Assembly: GCF_030272615.1 (NCBI RefSeq)
Contig: NC_081406.1
Coordinates: 191,709,891-191,773,890 of the forward strand
Direction: 5' to 3'
Source: Cryptomeria japonica
Lineage: Eukaryota > Streptophyta > Pinopsida > Cupressales > Cupressaceae
Length of the DNA: 64,000 nt
The notes beneath the pieces are model-generated. The model did no database searches. It saw only the letters and a program-made list of their open reading frames with translations, and was not told where the DNA came from. A program made the translations under genes and the position numbers. Position 1 is the first letter of the stretch. Each line of letters opens with the position of its first letter. Positions 1 to 11,211 of the stretch are shown here, one piece after another.

Positions 1-727
1 TTGTATTTCCAAATCCACTATTACCAATTAGTGTCATTTTGTGGTTATGCTCTTCATATTCCGCAACATACTTAACATGAAGACATTCTTCCTTTGATTT
101 CCATCTTACTACTCATGTTTCCTTTCCATCTATGATCCATTTTTCATAAACCTTACCAATATGCTTTTCTATGGTGTCAAGCTTTAGCTGCATCTTCTTC
201 TCTCTTTTAGTTTTCCATCTACAAATCTTACACCTACATTCTTGTTCATCATTGTTTGGGACTGGTTCAATGAATGGGTACTTTGCTACCCAATCAATCT
301 TAAAACTCCTTGTCATCTCCCACTCTCACCCCAGTTTTACTTTCCTTTTTCTTTTCTTCCTACCAACATCATCTTCAGTACTAGCATTTGCATCCGAGTG
401 AATTATCTTATTGTGTGTATCCCTTAGAACATCTTCTGCCCTGTCGGTATTGTCATCCTCATTTGATGCATTTAACTCAATGACAATCCCACCTTGTGGT
501 GTTGGTGAGCTACTGTGAATGGGTTCTGCAACTGCAGAGGTTGATGGACCAGAAACTTTACCAATTCCAAAAAAAGACTTTATGGTACTATTTTTAAGTT
601 TAAGTTTTGGGTGTTTTGATGGCCTCCCAATCCCTTCAGTTTCACCACCCTGAGGAGTCTTACCCTTGTCTGACATCCCAATCCCTTCACCACCCTGAGG
701 AGTCTCACCCATGTCTGACTGTGACAT
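1..727 (-). pseudogene. BED/TTF-type zinc-finger protein, N-terminal part, decayed
   Basis: The minus strand carries a basic, cysteine/histidine-bearing segment typical of the N-terminal DNA-binding finger of hAT-like transposases and related TTF/BED proteins: a C-x-C-x2-C cluster followed by W-K-T-K, and later a histidine in EKHIGKV. Upstream of it, from 727 to 328, is a low-complexity N-terminal region in which a T-P-Q-G-G-E segment recurs, ending in a basic patch (RKKRKRK). The two parts are in the same frame and separated by one TGA codon near 326. A one-base frameshift near 113 leads into a continuation (KEECLHVKYVAEYEEH) that runs off the left edge. The gene is therefore broken at least twice, and the catalytic region lies outside the window. 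Domain assignment is by motif and composition only; a host zinc-finger gene cannot be excluded. Confidence 0.55.
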
Positions 728-1483
728 CTTGAGTCTTGACCTCTCACTACGAATTAAAAGTTAAAACTAATACTATCAAGTATGAAGAAATGATTACTCA
801 CATTTATGCCTTCTCAATTCTCTGAATCAAGAATCAAGAATGAATGCCTGGGCCTATGTTGCAGGATTGTGACTCTGGCCCTCTGCCCTACAATGAACTT
901 TGACTTTCCAACTCAATTTGCAGAATGTGAATCGAGACTCGAGACTCCGAGAGCTCCCAATTTACTAATCAGAAATGAACAAATTGTAAGAAAGAGTGTA
1001 AGAAATAATGTGTTTATAGCAATCCATGATTGCATTTTTGGCAAATTGCGTGGGGCCCAGGCATTGCAATTGCCAATAAACATTTAATTTAATTGCATAT
1101 TTGGTGAATTGCACGAGCGTGCAATGAACATTTAATTTAAGCGGGGCGAAATGGGTCCTCGAATGCTTATAATGTTTTAATTGATATTGGCGAATTTGGC
1201 CGACGCGTGCAATGAACATTTAATTTACTAGTGGCGAATTAGGTCCTGGGTACGTGGTCGTTTTACTATTGCTGGCGAATAGTAGAGGTGATCTAATACC
1301 CACGTCCGAGTGATTCCAGGCAAATATTACGAGCATGCACATTGACAGTGTGTGGTCAATGGCGAAACCAGATTACAAATATTTGCATTGTTCTTTAAAT
1401 TTTGAGCGATTTGACCACGATTGTGCCCCTCACTATTCACGCGAAATTTGCCAATTGGTGAAGATTCGCCACTAAAAAACTCT
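728..1483. repeat. Repeat-bearing flank with three AACATTTAATTTA units
   Basis: No coding region is seen. The block AACATTTAATTTA occurs at about 1078-1090, 1128-1140 and 1215-1227. The last two are preceded by CGTGCAATG. From about 1140 to 1480 a second short word, GGCGAA or its complement, recurs at irregular spacing. It could be the 5' flank or subterminal region of the zinc-finger element to its left. The right edge abuts the truncated end of E7 at about 1483. Confidence 0.5.
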
Positions 1484-3460
1484 CTAGTCCCTAAAGTCTA
1501 CACATAGTCTGATCTCCCCATTTTTCTTTCTAACTGGAACAAGATTGGCTACCCAAGAAGAATGCTTAATTAAAAAATAATGCTAGATTCTATAAGCTTG
1601 GATAGTTCTTTCCTCATCAAAGGCTCAATTTTGGGATTTATAGGCCTTTGCTTTTGCCTGACTGGTTTAGCATTAGGATCTAACTCTATGGTATGTTGAG
1701 CTAGACTAGGATCAAATCCTTTTAGATCCTCATAGGTAAAAGCAAAAATATCGTTATACTCTTGACAAAGATTAACAAAAGCATTTTGATCTGATTGGGA
1801 ACATACCTTCCCTAAATTGAGAGCTTTTCCTTCCGCCATGGCTATTGATTTGTAGTATCCTTTCTTGGCAGCTAGGTTCATTGCTCTCCCTTTCATTTGA
1901 TCATCATGGTTTAAGATCTCCTCCAAGGTGATCAACCCCTTGGGAAGCTTGTTATAACCAAACTACATGATTCGATCTCCATACTGGTCTTGTAGTATGC
2001 ACCGCTTCCTATGGGAGAACTCTACTTCATCTTGCAAGAAGTTCACAATCTGCTAATCAAAATTAAAGACCTGCCAATTCACTTGGTTATCAGGCACTAC
2101 AAGTCTCATCACCAATTTGATCTATTTTTCTTTATCTGCTGCAACATGAGATAGAATGTCATGTTCGACACCTACTGCTGCTAGTCTATCAACATGTTTA
2201 TTTTGATTTCTAGGGACACTAGAAATATTGAAGGCCTCGAATCCTTCAATTAGGTCCCATGCTCTATGTTTGTAGGAGTTGAGAAGGTTGCTCTTGGTGA
2301 TACTCTGAGCTCTGACCTGATTTACAACCAACTCACTATCTCCATGCACCTTCAAAGATTTGATCCCTCTCCTTTGTGTTGTTTAGAGACCCAAAATCAA
2401 AGCTTCATACTCAACTACATTATTAGTGTAACTAAACTGAAGTCTGAAAGAAAATAAATATTTCTCCCCTTTGGGAGATATTAGCAATACACCAGCCCCT
2501 GCACCATTTTTGTTCCTTGAACCATCAAAGAAAATGTCCCATGTCCCCTACATATCACTGTCTTACTTTGAAAGATTGGGGATGGGGGTGCCTTCTTCAT
2601 GTATGTAATATGTACCCATGCCGATATTATTGACCTCATCAATGGGGTCAAATTGAAATGCATTTGCCCACTCATCAAGTAGGTAGTTAGGAACCTCATC
2701 CAACTGAGTTGCAAATTCTCTTACTAAAATTTCTTCTTTCTCCTCATGGAGAGTACAATTCATGTTGATAGGACTTGGGGTATAGGGCTCTATATGGTCA
2801 TTGGCAACAAGTTCAGCCCTAATGGTTACTTTGGTACCATATCTTGTCCTAAACAATATGTATGACCAATCAGAAGATAGGTAGCCACCTATCTTGGAAT
2901 TGAATTCCCTAGATAAACAAATGGCAAAATAAGCAGGGAGGCCAATCACCGAGATGTCTTGCAACACACTATAACCGAGGCAAGTATGCAAGGCTAGATT
3001 TAAATCTTTAATGACCCCCATAGTCTGAATTGATGTGCCATCAAGTTGCACCACCCCTCTTGTTATAGGTTCATACTTGATACCTAGGTGGTCATCTATC
3101 TCCTTTGTCATAACTGAACTACTAGCACCACTATCTATCATGCAATTATGAACAAGTTTATCTCCTATGATCAATAACAGATACAGAGGGGGAGGCTTAC
3201 TGATTTTCTTTGAACTCTTTGCCTCCAAAGGCTACACCAAGCTTGTGAAAGTTGAAGAACTGCAACCCTAGCTGGTACCTCCTACAACATCCATCCCTTC
3301 AAGGCCTCTTGAAGTAGGTTTCTTTGAGATGGGATAGCTAGAGCATCCCACATTGATACATTGAGGCTGGCCCTCTTCATCTATTCAAGAATATTAAAGG
3401 GGATGGCAACCTTAGTAGGGACCTTCGCAAAAACAAGGTCTGGTTTTGATATTATAGGAA
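1484..3460 (-). pseudogene. pol: E7 pol fragment: protease - RNase H - RT N-terminus
   Basis: Pre-protease sequence (about 3460-3260, with V-S-M-W-D-A-L) leads into an aspartic protease whose active site D-S-G is residues 32-34 of the open frame beginning at 3228. Two stops and about 30 codons later (2560-2110) comes a complete RNase H fold: FFDGS, E-Y-E-A-L, H-G-D-S-E-L and H-V-D-R-L-A supply all four acidic catalytic positions, with one TAA between the second and third. A linker then reaches the canonical entry to gypsy RT (about 1940-1484): A-Q-H-T-I-E-L, K-P-V-R-Q-K-Q-R, W-V-A-N-L-V-P-V, V-D-F-R-D. The frame is the same from 3228 to 1570. A one-base shift occurs near 1570. RT from motif 3 onward is deleted. 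Confidence 0.85.
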
Positions 3461-3469
3461 CCTTAGTTG

Positions 3470-5075
3470 GCTCTCCTTGCATGACCTTTTGAGTCAAATC
3501 CTGCTCCTTATTTGGAGAAGCCACCTTATCAGGGCGCTTTGGAATTTAAGATTGTAGGACAAGTTGTGAAGCTTGAGCTACAGATGGAGTCTGAGTTGCT
3601 GCTGCAAAATTAGAACTAGCATCTATGGCCCTGCTTTTTTATCTTGTGTTGTTGGCCACACTATCCCCACTTGTCTGATTCAATCCACAAAAATCAACCT
3701 CCTGTCAATTCATAAAAGTTGTATCTCCCAGTGTATGACTGGGACAATTAGCAAATTGTTGTTACCATGATGTTGTTGGCTGCTCTTGTGCTACTAGGGC
3801 CTGTGAAAACTCACCATTCTGGCATGAGACTTGATTATGTGGCTGATTGCATGGGATGCACCAATCTTGTTCCTGAGCAATATTGTTATGAATTGGCACC
3901 ATAGCCTTTGAGGTGCTTGTAGTTGTGGGATTCACACTGTTCAAGGGCCTAGCATTGCTCTATTGGTTCTGCCCTTAAAAGTTAGCCCTCTACTGCTGAT
4001 AGTTCCAGTTTTGGGGCTGATAAGGGCTGTTGTTAGCCTGTGGTAACTGTCTCTTGACTGAGACCAATTCATTTCCATATCCTTGTAGTTGTTGGCTCAT
4101 TTTTTGCATTGAAGCCTCCATAGCAGCCCTGAACTCTTGGATTTCAGAAACTGTAGGGGGTGTATGCATGAGCAAATGGCTTGAAGACGCTACTCGAATA
4201 GGAGCCAAAACATACTTTTGTGGAGGAGCCTCTAGAAATAAGGGAATTGGAGGCCTAGGAGACAACTTTCCTACCTGTATTAAGCAATTTTCTACCCTTA
4301 TAGTAGTCTCGTAAGCTAATGGGAGATTATTCCCCTGCATAGATTGAATCATAACAACTATGTCACTGTTTAAAGCCTTAAGAAAATATAGAAAAACATG
4401 GTTTGATGAAGGCTTTACCAATGATGGGATCCTATCCCATGTTTTTTGGAATTTATAATTGAAATCACCCATGAACTCATGGGGTGCTCTTTTAATTGTG
4501 GTTAGCTACTCCATAAGTGACAAATGACCACTTTTGTCCTCAAAATGCTTGCATAGCTTTTCTCCTAACTCATCCTCATTGCGAATGGAGTTAGGAGCTA
4601 CCCCTCTATACCATTGGAGGGATTTTCCCTTGAATGAGGAGGCAAGAAACCTCATTGCAATGTTGTCTTCAGTGAATCAAACACCATGCATATGCTTGAC
4701 ACATCTTGGATATGTTCTTCAGGGGAGGTAGATGTCTCCAGTAAAAATATGTATAGCCTTCAAGGCTGCTACTGGAATGTCATTCTTTTGAGCTAGGACT
4801 AAGGGACTGCCACCATTGAAGGTGACAAAGGTATGTGCTCTTGGCACTGCCATAGAAAATAGGGGTCTGTTGATATGGATGGCAGGGTCTCTAGACTATG
4901 AAAGTCTGATAAAGGGAGGGGTAGAGTGAGACCTTAAGGGTGTAGGTGATTCTCCTTGAGTTCCTCTTTTAGGTGACACCAAAAACCTACCACTAGTTCT
5001 TCTAGAATTTGAATATGGAAGTTCAGAGTATTGGAAATTACCTCTAGAAGAAGATCTGGTATGTCTCATTGTCAT
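3470..5075 (-). pseudogene. gag: E7 gag (capsid/nucleocapsid precursor), decayed
   Basis: The start is placed at the ATG at 5075-5073, about 130 bases after the primer-binding site. Its N-terminus (MTMRHTRSSSRG) is rich in Ser and Arg. The 4472-3990 stretch reads as gag C-terminal region with glutamine/proline-rich segments. At about 3870-3830 there is a zinc knuckle, C-I-P-C-N-Q-P-H-N-Q-V-S-C, which fits C-x2-C-x3-H-x4-C. The parts at 5075, 4472 and 3944 lie in the same frame. Stops and a frameshift occur between about 4900 and 4480. Gag would coat the RNA genome in virus-like particles. The assignment rests on position plus the knuckle; capsid homology is not otherwise checked. Confidence 0.75.
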
Positions 5076-5204
5076 GTAAGCGATAGTTGGTTCTCACTAA
5101 GAGTCTAAATTTTGTCCTCAGAGTTGGCAAGTGCTTGATTGATTGCCTCTAAAGGCTGAATTGCTCAGGAAAAGCACTAAATCCTCAACAAGTATGTTGA
5201 AATT

Positions 5205-5223
5205 GTGTCCCACCGGGCATGCC
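5205..5223 (-). promoter_or_regulatory. Primer-binding site of E7
   Basis: Reading the minus strand, six bases after the LTR end (GACAACA) comes TGGCATGCCCGGTGGGACA. It starts with TGG, as expected for pairing to a tRNA CCA end. I cannot name the tRNA with confidence. Confidence 0.55.
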
Positions 5224-5229
5224 AAAAAC

Positions 5230-5617
5230 TGTTGTCACAAAAGTTGCACCCTTGGTGATCAGGCTTGATCACCAACCTTGTGAAGCATGGAAACAACCTC
5301 TCAAGTGTGGGACTTGCAAAAGTAAGGTTGAGTCTCTGGAGAAGGTCGACTTCCTTTCCAATCCAATGTAGGTGTTGGACCAACCCAACACAAATATTCT
5401 AATGCTACTGATTTCTAACAGGGAAAAGGGAAAGAGAGAAGGGTTGCAGGAAGGAAGGGAAATAAGGCTTGCACCTAGACTGAAGGTTGATCTACCCCCA
5501 CCTATGACTACACAAAACATTAACAAAACTGCCCAAAGATACACTAATTCCTATCTAAGTCTAGCTTTCTATGACTCAATCAAGTGTTGATCCCTCTTAG
5601 AGTGGCATCTTAGAACA
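5230..5617 (-). repeat. 5' LTR of E7 (388 bp)
   Basis: On the minus strand it begins TGTTCTAAG at 5617 and ends GACAACA at 5230, so the ends carry TGTT/AACA short inverted termini. It closely matches, in inverted orientation, the LTR at 5637-6007; open frames of nearly identical sequence appear on opposite strands of the two copies. Confidence 0.85.
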
Positions 5618-5636
5618 TTATTTGTTCCTCTGCCAT

Positions 5637-6007
5637 TGTTAAGAATTCTAACCTTGACTCAGTCATAGAAAGCTAGACTTAGATAGGAATTAGTGTATCT
5701 TTGGGCAGTTTTGTTAATATTTTGTGTAGCCACAGGTGGGGGTAGATCAACCTTCAGTATAGGTGCAAGCCTTATTTCTCTTCTTTCCTGCAACCCTTCT
5801 CTCTTTCCCTTTTCCTTGTCAAAATTCAGTAGTGTTAGAATATTTGTGTTGGGTTGGTCCAACACCTGCATCAGATTGGAAAGGAATCCGACCTTCTCTG
5901 GAGACTCAACCTCGCTTCTTCGAGTCCCACACTTGAGAGGTTGCGTTCATGCTTCATAAGGTTGGTGATCAAGCTTGATCTCCAAGGGTGTAACTTTTGT
6001 GACAACA
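5637..6007 (+). repeat. Solo or orphan LTR of the E7 family, opposite orientation
   Basis: It begins TGTTAAGAATTC and ends TTTTGTGACAACA. It is nearly identical over most of its 371 bp to the reverse complement of the LTR at 5230-5617. Nineteen bases separate the two. No primer-binding site follows it, and the adjacent five bases (GCCAT and CTAAC) do not match, so it is not a clean insertion. Downstream it cuts directly into a LINE coding region. Confidence 0.8.
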
Positions 6008-6992
6008 CTAACCATTTACAATTTGTGTAAGAGGGGTTTTATGAAACCTAATAGATTATTTTTGTGTGAGGAGAATGTGGAAAATTCCTTCCATATACTC
6101 TTTGGATGTAAATATGTTTTGGAGATTTGGTCGCACTTTTAGGATCTCTGGAACCTTTTTTGGGTCTTTCCAGGTTCCTTTTTTGAAGGTTGGTGGCAAT
6201 GGGTGGATCCTACTTGTAACCCCTCTCTCTATCTTTTGTGGTCTCTTGTCATGCCTCATATCGCTTGGGTTGTATGGAAAGAAAGAAATAATATAATTTT
6301 TAGAGATGTTGCATTAAGATAGCCTTAAAAATTTGCTTGGCCATTAAGGAGAACTTGCTTGCTAGCTTCCCATCATGCCCCTTTTGGTCCCAAGGTGGTT
6401 GTTTTTTTATTATGATAGGCAGGTTGCTCTTAATTATCACCTTCCCTGTGACATATCAGTTCCTTTCCATAACTTCAAACAGGTTAGGACCAACGTTTCT
6501 TAAAAATATCCTCTTAGAGGTTGGATTGAAATAAACATAGATGGAGTAGCCAAGGGTAAGTCAGGGCCGACTGGTTGTGGGGGAGAGGCTCATGATCACA
6601 ATGATAGGTTTGTTTTGGCAGTGGCCCTCCCCTTGTGCAACCAAACAAACCACTTTGCCAAAGCTAAAGCTACCTATATTGGTCTCAAATTGGCTCTCTT
6701 GGAGGGTTGTAGGAATGTGTAGATTGGAGGGGACTCCCTAAATATTATAAATTGCTTGAAAGAGATTAGAAAACCCAGCTAGATGATTCAAGGTATGATA
6801 TTGGATTGCTTGGAAATTATGAATTCTTTAGATGAACATTTTGATTCCCATATCTATAGGGAGGGAAACCATGCGGTGGACTATTTTGTCAACATTGGTG
6901 TTATCAAAGACTTGATACATTGGTGGGGGACTAATGAACCTCTCCCCCTAGAGGTTAAAACTCTAATTTACAATGATGCACATGAGTGCTAA
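6008..6992 (+). pseudogene. LINE ORF2 C-terminus: zf-RVT and RNase H
   Basis: From 6008 one frame reads L-C-K-R-G, then F-H-I-L-F-G-C, W-W-Q-W and I-A-W-V-V-W-K-E-R-N-N. This is the zinc-binding region that closes plant LINE reverse transcriptases (zf-RVT). It has one TAG near 6140. After a poorly matching stretch, 6525-6992 reads as a plant LINE-type RNase H: I-N-I-D-G-V-A-K-G, G-G-D-S-L-N-I-I-N-C-L-K, H-I-Y-R-E-G-N-H-A-V-D-Y. The usual catalytic Glu (A-E-A-x-A) reads A-K-A-K-A here, and two stops interrupt the domain, so it is inactive. The 5' part was removed at the LTR junction at 6007/6008. Confidence 0.8.
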
Positions 6993-7354
6993 GGTGGTGT
7001 CCTTATGGTTATCAATGGCTATTCTTTACTCCCTATATTTTGTCATAGGGGATTGGGGTGTGGGGAGTCTTCTCAATCCCACTAACATTTATTATTTGGA
7101 TTTATTCCTTGTCAAGGTGGTGTTGTTGTTTTTTATCATTATTACTTCTTGTCATCTTTGTCTTTATCTCACATTAATTGTGGGTGTTTTTTGCCTTGTT
7201 TTCTTGTTGCCTGCCACTGTTTTGGGTGTCAATTTCTCTGTTGTTTTCTTTATCCCTATATTCCCCATTACAAATCCCTACTTCTTTTTGGGTGGTCCCA
7301 TAGAATCCTCGGGTGGGGACAAGTATAAAATGGAACCTAACTCTTGTGAAAAAT
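6993..7354. other. Unassigned stretch after the LINE
   Basis: T-rich sequence with a hydrophobic open frame that does not look like a conserved protein. It is probably LINE 3' tail plus unassigned sequence. No poly-A tail or target duplication is evident. Confidence 0.3.
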
Positions 7355-8610
7355 GATAGAAGCATCTCATTATTTGGGGTAAGCTCTTTGTGAGATGGGT
7401 TACTCCCTTCATGGAAAAGCTCCATAGTCACGACCTACTTGTTACCAAGGCCTTCCTAAAAAGGTTGGAAGAACTACACTTTGTCTGGGTACAAAATAGA
7501 GTTTATTGTTTTGAAGGAATTGATAATAGAGGTTATTGGTCTCAATGTTGGTGGCAGAGAGATTTATAGAGATTGTAAAGCTTTTGAGGAGGCCATTTCT
7601 CTGTTCTTTAAAGAAGAGGAGAATTGACAGGTTGAAAAGGACTAAGTAGGGGGCTATAATCATGGCACCATCAAAACCATCTGGGTTGAAATGGTTGAGG
7701 CTATAATGAGGTATTTTATTCTTTATGGGTGCTTTACTAGTCTCTTTGGCCACTATTTCTTTATGTTAAACCACTTTCATCACAAAGATTTGGTCTCATT
7801 TTTATTTTACTTGGTTTCTTCACAGCTAGTGTCAATGACCATAAGAAGAGTCATACTTTCTCGATGCTCCATGAGCACCTTATTTTGTTCCTTAAGGAGT
7901 ATGCTAAAACTATGTTTATTTCCCTTAATCCCCCTTTAAGCAAATGCAAAATTGAATGTTCTCAAAATGTTGGGGTTCATTATTTTGACACGTCCTTCAA
8001 TTTTGAGGATGAAGTGTCGGATGAGGAGACCTATTTTCATATTGGTAATAGGAAAATTTTGCATCAAAGAAGAAAACTATGAATATCCCTAGGCATTCTC
8101 GTTCTAATAATTTAAAAATTGATGATGATGAGGTGGCGTACATCTCTTCAATGAGATCTTATCTTGTTGGGGACCAACCTAGGAAGGTGGAGAAGGAGAA
8201 GGAGCCCAAGCCTAACTAGAGCTTTGAATTTGAGGAGTCTTCTAGACCCCGCAAGACTAAGAAGGAAAAAAAGGGACAAGGGCCAAGAGGGGCAGTGTGG
8301 AGGCAGAAGATAATGAGGATGCAAGTAAAGAGAATCTACCCGAGACTAATAAACCTAGTTGTGAGGAGATTTTTGTGGATAGAGAGGACAAGTTTCAAGA
8401 TGTTGGCTCTTAGGTTGGTAATGTATCTTATGGGAGTGCTAAGGAGGAATGCCCTAGTGATATTCCCATGAATGATATTGAGGATGCATTGGTTCTTCTC
8501 ATGAAATCTATTGAAGGATAGGCCAATTTGGCCAATTGGTTCATCTTTGAGATCAGTGACATTAAATCTAAGCCAAATTCCCTTTCCAATAAAATGGATA
8601 GTTTTTAGAG
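7355..8610 (+). pseudogene. Decayed gag-like/ORF1-like protein, family not recognised
   Basis: Protein-like sequence shifts between frames. One frame reads W-G-K-L-F-V-R-W-V-T-P-F, then H-S-H-D-L-L-V-T-K-A-F-L. The next begins E-V-I-G-L-N-V-G-G-R, then W-V-E-M-V-E-A-I-M-R-Y-F and S-L-F-G-H-Y-F-F-M-L-N-H-F. The C-terminal half (about 7860-8560) is acidic and lysine-rich (E-E-S-S-R-P-R-K-T-K-K-E-K-K). At least two frameshifts and several stops are present. The pattern of a helical N-terminal domain with a charged tail suggests a structural protein of a retroelement. I do not recognise a named domain. The copia LTR at 8611 ends the readable part. Confidence 0.4.
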
Positions 8611-8915
8611 TGTTGGGAATAGGGGTATGGAGAAGTATTGGAGTTTTCAATCTCCAAAGCCCCGGATCACGACTGCAAGCTACTTCCACAAGAAGAGAGA
8701 CACATATATTTCACCAGGAAATAAATTGTATTGAGATGACTTGATATATTACAAGGAGCTTGCTTATATATGCAAGTGAGGAGGGAGTAGTTACAACTAT
8801 CCTGAAACAATTAAATACGTGATGATGACTCATCTCTATCTAGAATGGCACTTAAGATAACTAACATGAACAATATTAAATGACTGTTTCGTGTGACAAT
8901 TAAAGCTATCCTAAG
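8611..8915 (-). repeat. Copia-type LTR (E6), larger part, split by E1
   Basis: On the minus strand the LTR begins TGTTGGAATAAATTAG at 15288, is interrupted by E1, and resumes here to end TTCCCAACA at 8611. Joined, it would be about 350 bp with TGTTGG/CCAACA ends. The promoter-like TATATAAGC lies near 8772-8758. Confidence 0.75.
8758..8775 (-). promoter_or_regulatory. TATA box of the E6 LTR
   Basis: The minus strand reads GCATATATAAGCAAGC in the middle of the LTR, the usual position for the U3 promoter of a copia element. Confidence 0.5.
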
Positions 8916-10126
8916 TGTAATGGTGAAAAATTAGCCCATTTCCACCATAAGAAGGGAGAAGACCACTAATTTTTACTTAGGGACCACTATATTAAAGAGG
9001 GGTGAACCTAATAGATCTAGCCTCAAATCAGCAAGGATAGGGCTGAGAATTCTTATTAATTCCACTGGATTGGAAATTGAATGCCCTCTTTTAAGTTTAA
9101 TTGTGAAAATGCTGAAATTAGGGTCAAGATGCTGAAATTGAAGTAAATATGTATGAATAATGAGCTATGATCATCAAACAGAGCCACAAACCTGGATTTG
9201 AGTAATACATGAGTATTTGGATCTATTCCTAGAAGGTTGACATGAATTGTCATGACAAGAACTCGTTGCTTTGGTCCTTTGCACTTTTCACCGTCTGAAG
9301 GGGAACATGTTCGTCTCTACAAATCATGTCAATCTTAAAAGTTACAACTTCATACTTGTTTCCTACACACAGGAAGAAGGGAGAAATTGTTGAGAATAAG
9401 GGTTTGCCTAAGTCAAATCCTGGTTTAGGAATTAACCTCTGAATGAAATATTGCAAATACTAGAATAAATAATGGAAAGATATACCCCAGATCTACAATT
9501 GTTGATGATGATGCTTTTCTTCTTGAATGTAATCACATATATTGTATCAAATGGCATGAACATGAAAAAAACCTAATTACACATGGTTGCATATGAATGA
9601 TGTAATTTTTCTCTACAATGATTGAAAGAAGAATATGTAGCCTCGAAGATCTTTGAAAATGCTTGATGAACACTTCATGGATGCTTTAGGTTGAATGTAG
9701 ATGAATACTTATGATGCTTGTAGATGAAATTAGGTTGATAAACTATCTTTATGTAGGGGTATCTAGGTCGTTTACCTATTAGGCCAACTTCCAACAGTCG
9801 TGCGGAGCCACAAAGTTGATTTCCCGCCAAAGAGATAAGACCCATCTCACATTTCAAAATAGGGCCTAACTAAGAGGGACTAGATTATTGGGTGCTCTGG
9901 TCCTAGGAAGGAAATGGTAGCACCCTGGTCCTTCTTAGTTAGGGACCTTAATTTAGCCCCAAGGATAAGAATATCCCTCTAGGAAATCAATTGGCGGGTG
10001 TACATGGCATCAAAACTGGAGAATTGACACAATTTGGACCTAAATAGGTGATGAGGGGGAGACATGCTAAGGTAGGGGCACAAAAATGAGGTGTAAATTG
10101 ATCCAGTGACAATTTATGATGCTACT
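8916..10126 (-). repeat. 3' LTR of E1 (1.21 kb)
   Basis: On the minus strand it runs from AGTAGCATC (first base of the consensus TGTAGC changed) to CACCATTACA. It is alignable along its whole length with 14012-15238 and with the E2 LTR at 21665-22840. The TATA position seen in the 5' LTR reads TACATAAAG here. Confidence 0.85.
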
Positions 10127-10141
10127 TTTAGCCCCTACTTT
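10127..10141 (-). promoter_or_regulatory. Polypurine tract of E1
   Basis: The minus strand reads AAAGTAGGGGCTAAA directly before the 3' LTR. E2 has AAAGTGGGGGCTAAA in the same place. This tract would prime plus-strand DNA synthesis and fixes the element's orientation. Confidence 0.75.
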
Positions 10142-10759
10142 AACAGGAGTACAAGCCTATGCAAATACTCATGGTAAAGTAGACAAAGAGATAGAAGAGA
10201 TGGAAGATAGGAGCAATTATGAGTATAATCACAAGGAGTATAAGACATGACTAATTTTGAGGAACCAAGCCCCCAATCTTAGGATCTTAACTCACTCAAA
10301 CGAATGCAAGGTCACACAAAACAAGACAAACACAAAAATGGCAAAAAAAGAAACAAATACAAAAGGCAAAAGACACACACACAAAAAGCTAAAAACTAAA
10401 AACAAAACTTCAAGTCAACTAGACAAAGAGACCTCGATATCAAAATGTCTCAACCGCTAATATCATTCTTGAAAAATTCCATCTTAATAACACAAGCAAT
10501 CACATAAAAGAGAAAGAGAACACATGATCCATAAACTACAAATAGCAAAGCTATCAGCTCATGAGAAGAAAGAGAGAAGTATGGATAAACATTATAGATG
10601 TGTTTTTGTAAGCAATCCATGAGAAGAAGGATGAGAGAGGGCATGGATACACATTCTAGATGTGTTTTTATAGGTGATCCATGTTGGGGAGGAGAGTAGA
10701 ATAATATAGCCGTGTTTTGCTAGTTCCAGTCGTCATCATGCGTGTGTACAAGTGATGTC

Positions 10760-11115
10760 TAGTTTCAAGTGTATAACATCTTGTATAAGAGTTTTTTTAA
10801 ATTGGTTTAGAGCATGCTTCAAACCGTTTAAGACATGTAATGAAAATAAAAATGCCAAGGGGTAAGTCTGGTTTTGGGAACATCTTGTATAAGAGTTTGT
10901 TTGCTCTAGTTTTGAGAATGTGCAATCCCATTTAAGACAAATATAAGCCTGGTTTCAAGGACATTCCGTGTAAGAGTTTGTTTGCTCTATTTTCAGGAAT
11001 ATGCACCTCATCTAAGACATATAAATTTTGTGTCTAGTTTCAGGCATGAAGCATCTCATGTAAGAGTTTGTTTTCTCTAGTTTCGAGAATGAACACCCCA
11101 TTTAAGACATGGAAA
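10760..11115 (-). repeat. Degenerate tandem repeats in the E1 3' UTR
   Basis: About four imperfect units of roughly 90 bp share a TATAAGAGTTTGTTTGCTCTAG-like core and a CATTTAAGACAT-like core. E2 carries the complementary pattern at about 20700-21045, and similar words (CGAAACCAGA, CTTATACGAG) recur there. Confidence 0.55.
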
Positions 11116-11146
11116 AATATAGTACAAAGAGGGCAATATTTATGCA

Positions 11147-11211
11147 CCCCCCCTTAAACCCCCCGCACCCCCCCTTAAGAGGTCAACATAGCCCTATGTT
11201 GATGTCTTAAG
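11147..11211 (-). promoter_or_regulatory. Conserved hairpin followed by G tracts in E1
   Basis: On the minus strand, arms at 11211-11196 (CTTAAGACATCAACAT) and 11189-11174 can pair with a six-base loop. They are followed at once by G runs of 7, 6 and 7 at 11174-11147. E2 has the same hairpin and a run of 9 G at 20618-20665, also about 1 kb before the 3' LTR. Confidence 0.6.

Larger units (their letters stand above)
1484..5617 (-). mobile_element. Ty3/gypsy LTR retrotransposon E7, 3'-truncated
   Basis: On the minus strand the order is: LTR (5617-5230), primer-binding site, gag (from 5075), pre-protease, protease, RNase H, then the N-terminal third of reverse transcriptase. The element stops abruptly after the RT motif V-D-F-R-D near 1484. 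The rest of RT, integrase and the 3' LTR are missing. The gag parts share one frame, and the protease, RNase H and RT parts share another, with several stop codons, so the copy is dead. The position of RNase H upstream of RT is unusual; see findings. Confidence 0.8.
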
